Shown in pieces: positions 9,501 through 17,981 of a stretch of DNA of 34,787 nucleotides (positions are counted from its first letter, which is position 1; every line of letters begins with the position of its first letter). Source of the stretch: Streptomyces sp. sk2.1. GTDB taxonomy: Bacteria; Actinomycetota; Actinomycetes; Streptomycetales; Streptomycetaceae. The stretch spans positions 1,352,787 to 1,387,573 of the forward strand of contig NZ_RDBO01000077.1 in the NCBI RefSeq assembly GCF_008120935.1. Direction: 5' to 3'. The position numbers and the translations under genes were made by a program. The notes beneath the pieces were generated by a model, which made no database searches, was not told the origin of the DNA, and worked only from the letters and a program-made list of their open reading frames with translations.

Positions 9501-10172
9501 ATGGTGCAGAAGGCCAAGATCCTCCTGGTCGATGACCGGCCGGAGAATCTGCTGGCGCTGGAGGCCATCCTCTCTGCGCTCGATCAGACACTGGTACGGG
9601 CATCGTCAGGGGAGGAAGCGCTCAAAGCGCTGCTCACGGACGACTTCGCGGTCATTCTGCTGGACGTCCAGATGCCGGGCATGGACGGTTTCGAGACCGC
9701 CGCGCACATCAAGCGGCGGGAACGGACCCGGGACATCCCGATCATCTTTCTCACCGCGATCAACCACGGTCCGCACCACACCTTCCGGGGTTATGCGGCG
9801 GGCGCGGTGGACTACATCTCGAAGCCGTTCGACCCGTGGGTGCTGCGGGCCAAGGTCTCGGTCTTCGTCGAGCTGTACACGAAGAACTGCAAGCTGCGCG
9901 AACAGGCGGCGCTGCTGCGGCTCCAGCTGGAGGGCGACACCGGCGCGGACGACCAGGACAGGGAGCCCGCAGGGCTGCTGGCCGAGCTCTCGGCGCGGCT
10001 CGCGGCCGTCGAGGAGCAGGCCGAGGCGCTCTCCAAGCAGCTGGACGACGAGTCCGCGGATGCCGCGGCGGTGGCCACCGCGGCCCATCTGGAGCGCAAG
10101 CTGACCGGGCTGCGCCGGGCGCTCGACGCCCTGGAGCCCGGTACGGGAAGCGGCAGTCCCCTTCCCTCCTGA
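9501..10172 (+). CDS. osaB: Stand-alone response regulator OsaB
   Basis: The 223-residue protein has a receiver domain in residues 4-125, with acidic pair Asp11/Asp12, phospho-acceptor Asp55 (LLDVQMPGMDGF) and the conserved SKPF lysine. A charged, coiled-coil-prone tail follows (about 130-215). There is no DNA-binding or enzymatic output domain, so signalling must go through a protein partner. ATG 9501 is chosen for the GAGGAGGACGG site just upstream; in-frame starts at 9363 and 9417 would add residues with poor conservation prospects. It follows osaA by 244 bases on the same strand. Knowledge of S. coelicolor SCO5749: osaB mutants cannot raise aerial hyphae under osmotic stress. Phosphotransfer from OsaA is the accepted model, not something seen here. 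Confidence 0.93.
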   Translation: MVQKAKILLVDDRPENLLALEAILSALDQTLVRASSGEEALKALLTDDFAVILLDVQMPGMDGFETAAHIKRRERTRDIPIIFLTAINHGPHHTFRGYAAGAVDYISKPFDPWVLRAKVSVFVELYTKNCKLREQAALLRLQLEGDTGADDQDREPAGLLAELSARLAAVEEQAEALSKQLDDESADAAAVATAAHLERKLTGLRRALDALEPGTGSGSPLPS

Positions 10173-10478
10173 CGCCGTACGCGCGGGGCAGCGGTCGTGA
10201 TCGTCGGCGAGCGGGCCGAGCGCGCCGTACGGCCCGGTCGTCGACCGTACGGGGACGTGAGGCGCCCGTGCGGCACTACTTCCGGCCGGGGGAGGGCGGT
10301 TGCCGGGACTCCGGCCCAACTCGCCTTCCTGCTCGGCCGGTCCCTCGCGCGGAAAAATTCGGAATCCGAGCCTCCGGCAGTGAGGCCGCGTCAGTTCGCG
10401 TCCTCCGTACAACGACACGGACGGGTGAAGCGGCAGGCACACGTGTTCACGGCTGTCGACACAGGTAACCTCGGCACC
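10173..10478 (+). other. Intergenic region osaB-ftsK
   Basis: No gene is supported. Two copies of the self-complementary octamer CCGTACGG (10225-10232, 10245-10252) could form a hairpin after osaB. TAACCT (10466-10471) lies 7 bases before the ftsK ATG, which lacks a ribosome binding site. That spacing would fit a leaderless ftsK transcript, but no good -35 is present. Confidence 0.35.
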
Positions 10479-13274
10479 ATGGCCTCACGTACGTCCGGCA
10501 AGGGTTCCCAGGGCACGGCGGGCACCGCGAAGCGCGCCGGCCGTACCCCGGGACCGGCCAGGAAAGCCGCCCCGGCGAAGAAAGCCGCGCCCGCGAAGAA
10601 GCCCGCCGCGAAGAAGACCGCGCCCGCGAAGAAGGCACCCGCCAAGAAGGCGGTGGCCAAGAAAGCAGCCGCGCCCAAACCCGCGCCGTCGCCCACCGCC
10701 GGTGTGTACCGCGTGGCGCGCGCCGTCTGGCTCGGCGCGGCCCACACCGTCGGAGCGATGCTCCGCGGCATAGGACGCGGAGCCAAGGGGCTCGATCCCG
10801 CGCACCGCAAGGACGGCGTCGCGCTGCTGCTGCTCGGTCTCGCCCTCATCGTCGCCGCGGGCACCTGGTCGAACCTGCGCGGACCCGTCGGCGACCTCGT
10901 CGAGATGCTGGTCACCGGCGCCTTCGGCAGGCTCGACCTGCTCGTGCCGATACTGCTCGGCGCCATCGCCGTACGGCTGATCCTCTACCCGCAGAAACCC
11001 GAGGCCAACGGCCGCATCGTCATCGGGCTGTCCGCCCTGGTCGTCGGAGTGCTCGGGCAGGTGCACATCGCGTGCGGCGCGCCCGGCCGGGGGGACGGCA
11101 CCACCGCGATGCAGGACGCCGGCGGGCTCATCGGCTGGGCGGCCTCCAAACCACTGACCCACACGATGGGCGAGGTCCTCGCCGTCCCCCTGCTGTTCCT
11201 GCTCACCGTCTTCGGACTGCTGGTCGTCACCGCCACCCCGGTGAACGCCATCCCGCAGCGCCTCCGGCTGCTCGGCACCAGGCTGGGCCTCATCCACCCC
11301 GTGCCCGACCCCGAGGAGGACGAGGAGAACGACGACGAGCGCTACGACGAGCAGTGGCGCGAGGCGCTGCCCGCCCGCTCCCGCCGCTCCGCGGCACGTC
11401 GCTCCGAGGCGCCCGCCGAGTACGACCCCGACCAGGCCGAGGCCGAGGCGCTCTCCAAGCGCCGCAAGCCGCGCAAGGACGTCGCCCAGCCCGCGACGAA
11501 CCGCACCATGGACGCGGTGGACGTGGCCGCCGCGGCGGCCGCCGCGCTCGACGGGGCCGTGCTCAACGGAATGCCGCCCTCGCCGCTCGTCGCCGATCTC
11601 ACGCAGGGCGTCACCGTCGAGCGTGAACGCCAGGGCACACCGGTGCCCGGTGCCAGGGAGGGCGAACCCTCCTTCGGAGGGGGGAAGCAGGAGAAGCGGC
11701 CGACGCCCCCGGGCGGCGTGCCCGACCTGACGAAGTCCGTCCCCGACTCGCAGTCCCAGCCGCTGCCGGCCCGCGCCGAGCAGCTCCAGCTCTCCGGCGA
11801 CATCACCTACTCGCTGCCCTCGCTCGACCTGCTGGAACGCGGCGGCCCCGGCAAGACCCGCAGCGCCGCCAACGACGCCATCGTCGCCGCGCTGACGAAC
11901 GTCTTCACCGAGTTCAAGGTCGACGCCGCCGTCACCGGCTTCACCCGTGGCCCGACGGTCACCCGGTACGAGGTGGAGCTCGGCCCCGCGGTGAAGGTCG
12001 AGCGGATCACCGCGCTCGCCAAGAACATCGCGTACGCGGTCGCCAGCCCCGACGTCCGGATCATCTCCCCGATCCCGGGCAAGTCCGCGGTCGGCATCGA
12101 GATCCCCAACACCGACCGGGAGATGGTCAACCTCGGCGACGTGCTGCGCCTGGCGGACGCCGCCGAGGACGACCACCCGATGCTCGTCGCGCTCGGCAAG
12201 GACGTCGAGGGCGGCTACGTGATGGCCAACCTGGCGAAGATGCCGCACGTGCTGGTGGCCGGTGCGACCGGTTCCGGCAAGTCGTCCTGCATCAACTGCC
12301 TGATCACCTCGATCATGGTGCGGGCGACCCCGGACGACGTCCGCATGGTCCTGGTCGACCCCAAGCGCGTCGAGCTGACCGCGTACGAGGGCATCCCGCA
12401 CCTGATCACGCCGATCATCACCAACCCGAAGCGCGCCGCCGAGGCGCTCCAGTGGGTCGTGCGGGAGATGGACCTGCGCTACGACGACCTCGCCGCGTTC
12501 GGGTACCGGCACATCGACGACTTCAACCAGGCCGTCCGCGACGGCAAGGTCAAGCAGCCGGAGGGCAGCGAGCGCGAGCTCTCGCCCTACCCGTACCTGC
12601 TGGTGATCGTCGACGAGCTCGCCGACCTGATGATGGTCGCGCCGCGCGACGTGGAGGACGCCATCGTCCGCATCACCCAGCTGGCCCGCGCCGCCGGCAT
12701 CCACCTGGTGCTGGCGACCCAGCGGCCGTCGGTCGATGTCGTCACCGGCCTGATCAAGGCGAACGTGCCCTCCCGGCTCGCCTTCGCCACCTCCTCGCTG
12801 GCCGACAGCCGGGTCATCCTGGACCAGCCCGGTGCGGAGAAGCTCATCGGCAAGGGCGACGGCCTGTTCCTGCCCATGGGGGCGAACAAGCCCACCCGCA
12901 TGCAGGGCGCCTTCGTCACCGAGGACGAGGTCGCGGCCATCGTCCAGCACTGCAAGGACCAGATGGCCCCGGTCTTCCGCGACGACGTCGTGGTGGGCAC
13001 GAAGCAGAAGAAGGAGATCGACGAGGACATCGGCGACGACCTCGACCTGCTCTGCCAGGCCGCCGAACTGGTCGTCTCCACCCAGTTCGGCTCCACCTCG
13101 ATGCTCCAGCGCAAGCTGCGGGTCGGCTTCGCCAAGGCCGGCCGGCTGATGGACCTGATGGAGTCGCGGAACATCGTCGGACCGAGCGAGGGATCCAAGG
13201 CCCGCGACGTCATGGTGAAACCGGACGAGCTGGACGGGGTGTTGGCGCTGATCCGCGGGGAATCCGCCCAGTAG
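10479..13274 (+). CDS. ftsK: DNA translocase FtsK
   Basis: FtsK (931 residues) is a membrane-anchored, septum-located ATP-driven DNA pump that clears chromosomes from closing septa; in Streptomyces this happens during sporulation septation. Four membrane segments lie near residues 112-130, 153-171, 180-198 and 233-251. An acidic then variable linker leads to the motor, with Walker A GATGSGKSS (595-603) and Walker B ending at Asp712 (LLVIVDELAD), and to a C-terminal gamma winged helix (about 853-930) that reads orientation sequences. The first 80 residues are unusual, being a Lys/Ala/Pro tail with repeated PAKK blocks. ATG 10479 fits the family start; the frame is open further upstream but without coding character. 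Confidence 0.96.
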   Translation: MASRTSGKGSQGTAGTAKRAGRTPGPARKAAPAKKAAPAKKPAAKKTAPAKKAPAKKAVAKKAAAPKPAPSPTAGVYRVARAVWLGAAHTVGAMLRGIGRGAKGLDPAHRKDGVALLLLGLALIVAAGTWSNLRGPVGDLVEMLVTGAFGRLDLLVPILLGAIAVRLILYPQKPEANGRIVIGLSALVVGVLGQVHIACGAPGRGDGTTAMQDAGGLIGWAASKPLTHTMGEVLAVPLLFLLTVFGLLVVTATPVNAIPQRLRLLGTRLGLIHPVPDPEEDEENDDERYDEQWREALPARSRRSAARRSEAPAEYDPDQAEAEALSKRRKPRKDVAQPATNRTMDAVDVAAAAAAALDGAVLNGMPPSPLVADLTQGVTVERERQGTPVPGAREGEPSFGGGKQEKRPTPPGGVPDLTKSVPDSQSQPLPARAEQLQLSGDITYSLPSLDLLERGGPGKTRSAANDAIVAALTNVFTEFKVDAAVTGFTRGPTVTRYEVELGPAVKVERITALAKNIAYAVASPDVRIISPIPGKSAVGIEIPNTDREMVNLGDVLRLADAAEDDHPMLVALGKDVEGGYVMANLAKMPHVLVAGATGSGKSSCINCLITSIMVRATPDDVRMVLVDPKRVELTAYEGIPHLITPIITNPKRAAEALQWVVREMDLRYDDLAAFGYRHIDDFNQAVRDGKVKQPEGSERELSPYPYLLVIVDELADLMMVAPRDVEDAIVRITQLARAAGIHLVLATQRPSVDVVTGLIKANVPSRLAFATSSLADSRVILDQPGAEKLIGKGDGLFLPMGANKPTRMQGAFVTEDEVAAIVQHCKDQMAPVFRDDVVVGTKQKKEIDEDIGDDLDLLCQAAELVVSTQFGSTSMLQRKLRVGFAKAGRLMDLMESRNIVGPSEGSKARDVMVKPDELDGVLALIRGESAQ

Positions 13275-13410
13275 TGGTAGTACGGGCAACCGTTTCGCCG
13301 GGTCGTACGTCAACTTGAGGGGAAGGGCGGCAGAATTGTCCTTCCCAGGGTGGTCCGGCAGATTCGGGGCGATGTTCGATTCCGATGGAGGACAAAGTCC
13401 TTCCTCCCGG

Positions 13411-13441
13411 TTGCCCCACTCTTTCGTACCCCCCCTAGACT
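13411..13441 (+). promoter_or_regulatory. Candidate promoter of the RodZ-like gene
   Basis: TTGCCC (13411-13416) and TAGACT (13436-13441) are separated by 19 bases. The -10 fits the Streptomyces TAnnnT pattern and would give a leader of about 33 bases. Confidence 0.4.
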
Positions 13442-13480
13442 GAACACCCAGCAGGTGGCTCACGCTCGAAAGGCGCCCCC

Positions 13481-14281
13481 GTGTCCATCGGCAACTCCCC
13501 CGAAGACGACCGGCCTTCGATCGGTCGAGTGCTTCAGCAGGCTCGCATCGCCGCAGGTCTCACGGTCGAAGAGATCAGTTCGTCCACCCGGGTGCGCATC
13601 CCCATCGTGCACGCGATCGAAGCGGACGACTTCTCCCGCTGCGGCGGCGACGTGTACGCCCGCGGCCATATCCGTACGTTGGCCCGTGCCGTCCGGATCG
13701 ATCCGGAACCGCTGGTTTCGCAGTACGACGCCGAGCACGGCGGCCGTCCCGCGCCCACGCCCGCGGCACCGCTGTTCGAAGCCGAACGCATCCGTTCCGA
13801 ACCCCGTCGGCCCAACTGGACGGCGGCCATGGTCGCGGCGATCGTCGCCGTCGTCGGTTTCGTCGGTTTCACCGCCTTCAAGGGCGGCGACGACGACACC
13901 TCGGCCACCCAGGTCACCGAGGGCTCGACGCCCGACAAGAAGACCCCCGCCCCGAAGACCGGCAAGCCCGTCGATCCCAAGCCGGAACCGTCCGACAGCG
14001 CCATCGCCGCGGCCCCCAGGGACAAGGTGACCGTGCGGCTCAGCGCCAACCAGGGCAAGAGCTGGATCTCGGCCAAGGACCACAACGGCCGGCTCCTCTT
14101 CGACGGTCTGCTGCTCCAGGGCCAGTCCAAGACCTTCCAGGACCAGGAGCGCGTCGACCTCGTTCTCGGGAACGCCGGTTCGATCGAGCTCTTCGTGAAC
14201 GGCAAGAAGGTCGAGGACGAGTTCCAGCCCGGCCAGGTCGAACGGCTCTCGTACACGAAGGGCGACCCCGCGGTCGGCTGA
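13481..14281 (+). CDS. RodZ-like HTH membrane protein
   Basis: The 266-residue protein has an N-terminal Xre/RodZ-type helix-turn-helix (about 15-80, with VLQQARIAAGLTVEEIS), one membrane span (about 113-133), a Thr/Pro/Lys linker and a C-terminal beta-rich domain of the RodZ DUF4115 type (about 185-262). This HTH-TM-DUF4115 order is that of RodZ, which in rods links MreB to the elongation machinery; the Streptomyces role is less clear. GTG 13481 is preceded by GAAAGG. A strong terminator follows, so it appears to be its own transcription unit between ftsK and rimO. Confidence 0.88.
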   Translation: MSIGNSPEDDRPSIGRVLQQARIAAGLTVEEISSSTRVRIPIVHAIEADDFSRCGGDVYARGHIRTLARAVRIDPEPLVSQYDAEHGGRPAPTPAAPLFEAERIRSEPRRPNWTAAMVAAIVAVVGFVGFTAFKGGDDDTSATQVTEGSTPDKKTPAPKTGKPVDPKPEPSDSAIAAAPRDKVTVRLSANQGKSWISAKDHNGRLLFDGLLLQGQSKTFQDQERVDLVLGNAGSIELFVNGKKVEDEFQPGQVERLSYTKGDPAVG

Positions 14282-14318
14282 CGCGTACACGACCGCATTT
14301 CGGGCGCCGTCCGTACCC

Positions 14319-14351
14319 GGCGGGCACCCGGCCGATGGCCGGGTGCCCGCC
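14319..14351 (+). terminator. Terminator after the RodZ-like gene
   Basis: A 15-bp perfect GC-rich stem (14319-14333 with 14337-14351) with a 3-base loop ends about 70 bases before rimO and separates the two genes. Confidence 0.85.
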
Positions 14352-14424
14352 GCTTTCGTCACCCGGAGCGGCGACGCAACCCTGCGCGGCAGGGCCAGTG
14401 CCGGGACAAAGTAGTCTTGAGTCC

Positions 14425-15894
14425 ATGCCCGAACGCCGTACCGTCGCCCTTGTCACCCTTGGCTGCGCCCGTAACGAGGTGGACTCGGAGGAGCTTGCAG
14501 GCCGCTTGGCAGCGGACGGCTGGGAGCTCGTCCAGGACGCCTCCGACGCCGATGTCGCCGTCGTCAACACGTGTGGATTCGTCGAAGCCGCCAAGAAGGA
14601 CTCCGTCGATGCCCTGCTCGAAGCGAACGATCTGAAGGATCACGGCAGAACCCAGGCCGTGGTCGCCGTCGGCTGCATGGCCGAGCGCTACGGCAAGGAC
14701 CTCGCCGAGGCCCTGCCCGAAGCGGACGGAGTGCTCGGCTTCGACGACTACGCCGACATCTCGGACCGCCTCCAGACCATCCTCAGCGGCGGCGTCCACG
14801 CCTCGCACACCCCGCGCGACCGCCGCAAGCTGCTGCCGATCAGCCCGGCCGAGCGGCAGGACGCGGCCGTGGCGCTGCCGGGGCACGCCCAGGAGGCCGC
14901 CCCGGCCCCCGAGGACCTCCCCGAGGGCGTGGCCCCGGTCTCCGGCCCCCGGGCGCCCCTGCGCCGACGGCTGGGCACCAGCCCCGTCGCCTCCGTGAAG
15001 CTCGCGTCCGGCTGCGACCGCCGCTGCTCCTTCTGCGCGATTCCGTCCTTCCGCGGATCCTTCATCTCGCGGCGCCCCTCGGACGTGCTCCAGGAGACCC
15101 GCTGGCTGGCCGAGCAGGGTGTCAAGGAGGTGATGCTGGTCTCCGAGAACAACACCTCCTACGGCAAGGACCTCGGCGACATCCGGCTGCTGGAGACGCT
15201 GCTGCCGGAGCTCGCCGACGTCGAGGGCATCGAGCGGATCCGGGTCAGCTACCTGCAGCCGGCCGAGATGCGGCCCGGCCTCATCGACGTACTGACCTCG
15301 ACGCCCAAGGTCGCCCCCTACTTCGACCTGTCGTTCCAGCACTCGGCGCCCGGCGTGCTGCGGGCGATGCGGCGCTTCGGGGACACCGACCGGTTCCTGG
15401 AGCTCCTGGACACCATCCGGAGCAAGGCCCCCCAGGCCGGTGCCCGCTCCAACTTCATCGTGGGCTTCCCCGGCGAGACCGAGGCCGACCTCGCGGAGCT
15501 GGAACGCTTCCTCACCGGCGCCAGGCTCGACGCCATCGGCGTCTTCGGCTACTCCGACGAGGAGGGCACCGAGGCGGTCGGCTACGACAACAAGCTGGAC
15601 GCCGACGTCATCGCGGAGCGGCTCGCGCACATCTCGCAGCTGGCCGAGGAGCTGACCTCGCAGCGCGCCGAGGAGCGCCTCGGGGAGTCGCTCCACGTGC
15701 TGGTCGAGTCCGTGGACGACGAGGACGGAGCGGTGGGGCGCGCGGCGCACCAGGCTCCCGAGACGGACGGGCAGGTGCTCTTCACCACACGCGAGGGCCT
15801 CGTTCCCGGCCTTATGGTCGAGGCAAAGGTCGTGGGCACCGAAGGAGTGGACCTGGTGGCCGAGTGTTCCGAACTCGTGGAGGCGGCCAGATGA
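14425..15894 (+). CDS. rimO: Ribosomal protein S12 methylthiotransferase RimO
   Basis: RimO (489 residues) is a radical-SAM enzyme that methylthiolates an aspartate of ribosomal protein S12. The N-terminal MTTase domain holds cluster cysteines Cys14, Cys50 and Cys84. The radical-SAM cluster motif CDRRCSFC gives Cys197, Cys201 and Cys204. A TRAM RNA-binding domain ends the protein (about 420-487). An Ala/Pro-rich insertion of about 50 residues (about 130-190) separates the first two domains and lengthens the protein relative to E. coli RimO. The ATG at 14425 begins the family sequence. TAGTCT lies 7 bases before it and there is no ribosome binding site, so translation may be leaderless. The stop overlaps the pgsA start (ATGA). 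Confidence 0.95.
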   Translation: MPERRTVALVTLGCARNEVDSEELAGRLAADGWELVQDASDADVAVVNTCGFVEAAKKDSVDALLEANDLKDHGRTQAVVAVGCMAERYGKDLAEALPEADGVLGFDDYADISDRLQTILSGGVHASHTPRDRRKLLPISPAERQDAAVALPGHAQEAAPAPEDLPEGVAPVSGPRAPLRRRLGTSPVASVKLASGCDRRCSFCAIPSFRGSFISRRPSDVLQETRWLAEQGVKEVMLVSENNTSYGKDLGDIRLLETLLPELADVEGIERIRVSYLQPAEMRPGLIDVLTSTPKVAPYFDLSFQHSAPGVLRAMRRFGDTDRFLELLDTIRSKAPQAGARSNFIVGFPGETEADLAELERFLTGARLDAIGVFGYSDEEGTEAVGYDNKLDADVIAERLAHISQLAEELTSQRAEERLGESLHVLVESVDDEDGAVGRAAHQAPETDGQVLFTTREGLVPGLMVEAKVVGTEGVDLVAECSELVEAAR

Positions 15895-16598
15895 CGGGAG
15901 CCCCGGCATCCGCGGCAGGCGGATCCGGCGCGAAGCCGGTCCGCGGCGGCAAGCTGGGCGCGGCGGCCGTGAATCAGGCCAGCCTGTGGAACATCGCCAA
16001 TCTGCTCACCATGCTGCGGCTGGTACTGGTGCCCGGCTTCGTCATGCTGCTGCTGCACAACGGCGGGTACGACCCGGTCTGGCGGTCCTTCGCCTGGGCG
16101 GCCTTCGCCATCGCCATGATCACCGACCTGTTCGACGGCCATCTGGCACGCACGTACAACCTGGTCACCGACTTCGGGAAGATCGCCGACCCGATCGCGG
16201 ACAAGGCGATCATGGGCGCGGCGCTGATCTGTCTGTCGTACCTCGGGGACCTGCCCTGGTGGGTCACGGGCGTCATCCTCTTCCGCGAGCTCGGCATCAC
16301 GCTGATGCGTTTCTGGGTGATACGGCATGCGGTGATTCCGGCCAGTCGCGGTGGGAAGATGAAAACCCTGGCGCAGGGAACGGCCGTCGGGATGTATGTT
16401 CTGGCGCTGACCGGTCCGCTCGCCACCCTGCGCTTCTGGGTGATGGCGGTGGCCGTCGTGCTGACGGTCGTCACCGGACTCGACTACGTGCGTCAGGCCG
16501 TCGTGCTGCGCCGTCGGGGACTCGCGGCCGAGCGGGCGGAAGCCGCGCGGGCCGCCGGGGCCCGGAGCGGCCGTGACTCGGCGGAGGCCGAGCGGTGA
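15891..16598 (+). CDS. pgsA: CDP-diacylglycerol--glycerol-3-phosphate 3-phosphatidyltransferase
   Basis: The 235-residue membrane enzyme belongs to the CDP-alcohol phosphotransferase family. The signature D-x2-DG-x2-AR-x8-G-x3-D-x3-D is complete (Asp79, Asp82, Gly83, Ala86, Arg87, Gly96, Asp100, Asp104). Several hydrophobic segments span residues about 35-215. The expected reaction makes phosphatidylglycerol phosphate, the precursor of phosphatidylglycerol and cardiolipin. Actinobacteria carry several paralogues, so the exact acceptor alcohol is inferred from the rimO/ftsK-cinA context typical of pgsA. The start overlaps the rimO stop by 4 bases and the stop overlaps the cinA GTG by 4 bases, indicating translational coupling. 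Confidence 0.92.
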   Translation: MTGAPASAAGGSGAKPVRGGKLGAAAVNQASLWNIANLLTMLRLVLVPGFVMLLLHNGGYDPVWRSFAWAAFAIAMITDLFDGHLARTYNLVTDFGKIADPIADKAIMGAALICLSYLGDLPWWVTGVILFRELGITLMRFWVIRHAVIPASRGGKMKTLAQGTAVGMYVLALTGPLATLRFWVMAVAVVLTVVTGLDYVRQAVVLRRRGLAAERAEAARAAGARSGRDSAEAER

Positions 16599-17104
16599 CT
16601 GCCGCGGCCCGGGTGCTGGAGCTGCTCACGGGGCGGGGCGAGACACTTGCCGTCGCCGAGTCGCTCACCGGCGGTCTGGTGGCGGCGGAGCTGACGTCCG
16701 TGCCCGGTGCCTCACGTTCCTTCCGCGGGTCCGTGACGGCGTACGCGACGCCCCTGAAGCGGGACGTGCTGGGCGTCGACGGCGCCCTGCTGGCGGAGCG
16801 CGGGGCGGTCGACCCGGAAGTGGCACGGCAGATGGCAGTCGGTGTACGCCGTGTTCTGGGGGCGGACTGGGGGATGGCGACCACCGGGGTCGCGGGCCCC
16901 GATCCGCAGGACGGCAAGCCCGTCGGCACGGTCTATGTTGCGGTGGCCGGGCCGGACGGCGCGGAGAAAACGGCCGCGCTGCGATTGAACGGCGGGCGGG
17001 CGGACATCCGTAAAGAGAGCGTGCGCAGCGTGCTCGCATTGCTGTCCGCCGAACTCGGCAAGAATGCAAGGGCACAGGATACGGAACAGAACGGGGGGAA
17101 TTGA
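16595..17104 (+). CDS. cinA: CinA C-terminal domain protein (NMN amidohydrolase)
   Basis: The 169-residue protein corresponds to the CinA C-terminal (PncC) domain only, with AESLTGG near the N-terminus and TTGVAGPDPQDGKPVGTVY in the middle. PncC hydrolyses nicotinamide mononucleotide to nicotinate mononucleotide in pyridine-nucleotide salvage. The N-terminal molybdopterin-binding-like domain of full CinA is absent, as is normal for the stand-alone form. The GTG start overlaps the pgsA stop, so it is the third gene of the rimO-pgsA-cinA run. clgR follows after 109 bases. Confidence 0.92.
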   Translation: MTAAARVLELLTGRGETLAVAESLTGGLVAAELTSVPGASRSFRGSVTAYATPLKRDVLGVDGALLAERGAVDPEVARQMAVGVRRVLGADWGMATTGVAGPDPQDGKPVGTVYVAVAGPDGAEKTAALRLNGGRADIRKESVRSVLALLSAELGKNARAQDTEQNGGN

Positions 17105-17213
17105 TGTTTGCAGCCCTGAGTGAACACGACATCGCTCCCCGCACGGCCGCGGCGCAAGGCGGTACGGTGGGGCGTGAAGGATGCGGCTACGCGGTCCGAG
17201 GAGGGAGCCACCG

Positions 17214-17597
17214 ATGATTCTGCTCCGTCGCCTGCTTGGTGACGTGCTGCGTCGGCAGCGCCAGCGCCAAGGCCGTACTCTGCGCGAAGTCTCCTCGTCC
17301 GCCCGAGTCTCGCTCGGCTATCTCTCCGAGGTGGAGCGGGGGCAGAAGGAGGCATCCTCCGAACTGCTCTCCGCCATTTGCGACGCGCTTGATGTACGGA
17401 TGTCCGAGCTCATGCGTGAAGTGAGCGATGAACTGTCGCTGGCCGAACTGGCCGAGTCGGCAGCAGCCAGTGATCCGGTCCCCGTACCGGTGCGGCCAAT
17501 GCTCAATTCCGTCTCCGTGACGTCGGTGGCAGGTGTGCCGACGGGTCGGGTGACCATCAAGGCGCCCGCGGAAGCGGTGGATGTCGTCGCCGCCTGA
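17214..17597 (+). CDS. clgR: Clp gene regulator ClgR (Xre-family)
   Basis: The 127-residue transcription factor has an Xre/Cro helix-turn-helix in residues about 8-66 (LREVSSSARVSLGYLSEVERG), followed by a short acidic and hydrophobic tail. It ends in Ala-Ala. In Streptomyces the terminal Ala-Ala of ClgR is known to mark it for ClpP degradation. ClgR activates clpP1P2, clpC and lon in actinobacteria, and in mycobacteria it acts on RecA-NDp promoters. The location after pgsA-cinA is the conserved actinobacterial one. ATG 17214 has a strong GAGGAGGG site. I did not find a clear ClgR box in the 109 bases upstream. Confidence 0.93.
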   Translation: MILLRRLLGDVLRRQRQRQGRTLREVSSSARVSLGYLSEVERGQKEASSELLSAICDALDVRMSELMREVSDELSLAELAESAAASDPVPVPVRPMLNSVSVTSVAGVPTGRVTIKAPAEAVDVVAA

Positions 17598-17620
17598 TCC
17601 ACCCGGTCGGGCCTGGTGTC

Positions 17621-17659
17621 GAAGCCCCGGTCGTCCCCTGGAGGGACGGCCGGGGCTTT
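17621..17659 (+). terminator. clgR terminator
   Basis: A 17-bp stem (17621-17637 with 17643-17659, including G-T pairs) with a 5-base loop and TTT at the end of the right arm lies 23 bases after the clgR stop. Confidence 0.85.
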
Positions 17660-17790
17660 CGCATGTTCTCCGTACGCCTGCCGGCATTCTCCGTGTGCCC
17701 ACTGGGGTGTGGGCGGCGTCGGCGACCGGCGGGGCGGATTCTCTCCCGGCTGCGGACGGGGTGATTTCCCGGTGACCGATTTGTGGCACT

Positions 17791-17915
17791 CATTCACTCG
17801 TGGGTGAATGTTCGGGACGAGGGAGCCCGCTGAGCCCGGGACGGCCCGTGCCGTCCGCTCGCGTGCAGGAATCTGCATCGGCTCCACCCCGTCCGGGTGC
17901 AGGATCCTGCACCCG
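17791..17915 (+). promoter_or_regulatory. Array of inverted repeats upstream of the csbD-like gene
   Basis: Three dyads lie in the 384-base gap between clgR and the CsbD-like gene. CATTCAC-N6-GTGAATG spans 17791-17810. TGCAG-GAAT-CTGCA spans 17864-17877. TGCAG-GATC-CTGCA spans 17898-17911 and extends to a perfect 22-bp palindrome (17894-17915). The two TGCAG-N4-CTGCA sites are 34 bases apart, about three helical turns. They look like operators for dimeric regulators; the regulators are unknown. I see nothing else in 17660-17981. Confidence 0.5.
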
Positions 17916-17981
17916 TCCCGCCGCGCCCCGCTCCCTCAGGAACGGCGCGGAGCGCTGCCGCTACCTCTCGAAGGAGTCGCA

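Noticed and set aside
10225..10252. CCGTACGG pair as an osaB terminator
   Set aside because: The stem is only 8 bp with a 12-base loop, and CCGTACGG is self-complementary and common in Streptomyces DNA. Kept only as a remark.
14170..14181. GAAC-GCCG-GTTC, a perfect Cheo/LexA-type core
   Set aside because: It lies inside the RodZ-like coding sequence, about 240 bases from the next start and upstream of a terminator. Most likely chance.
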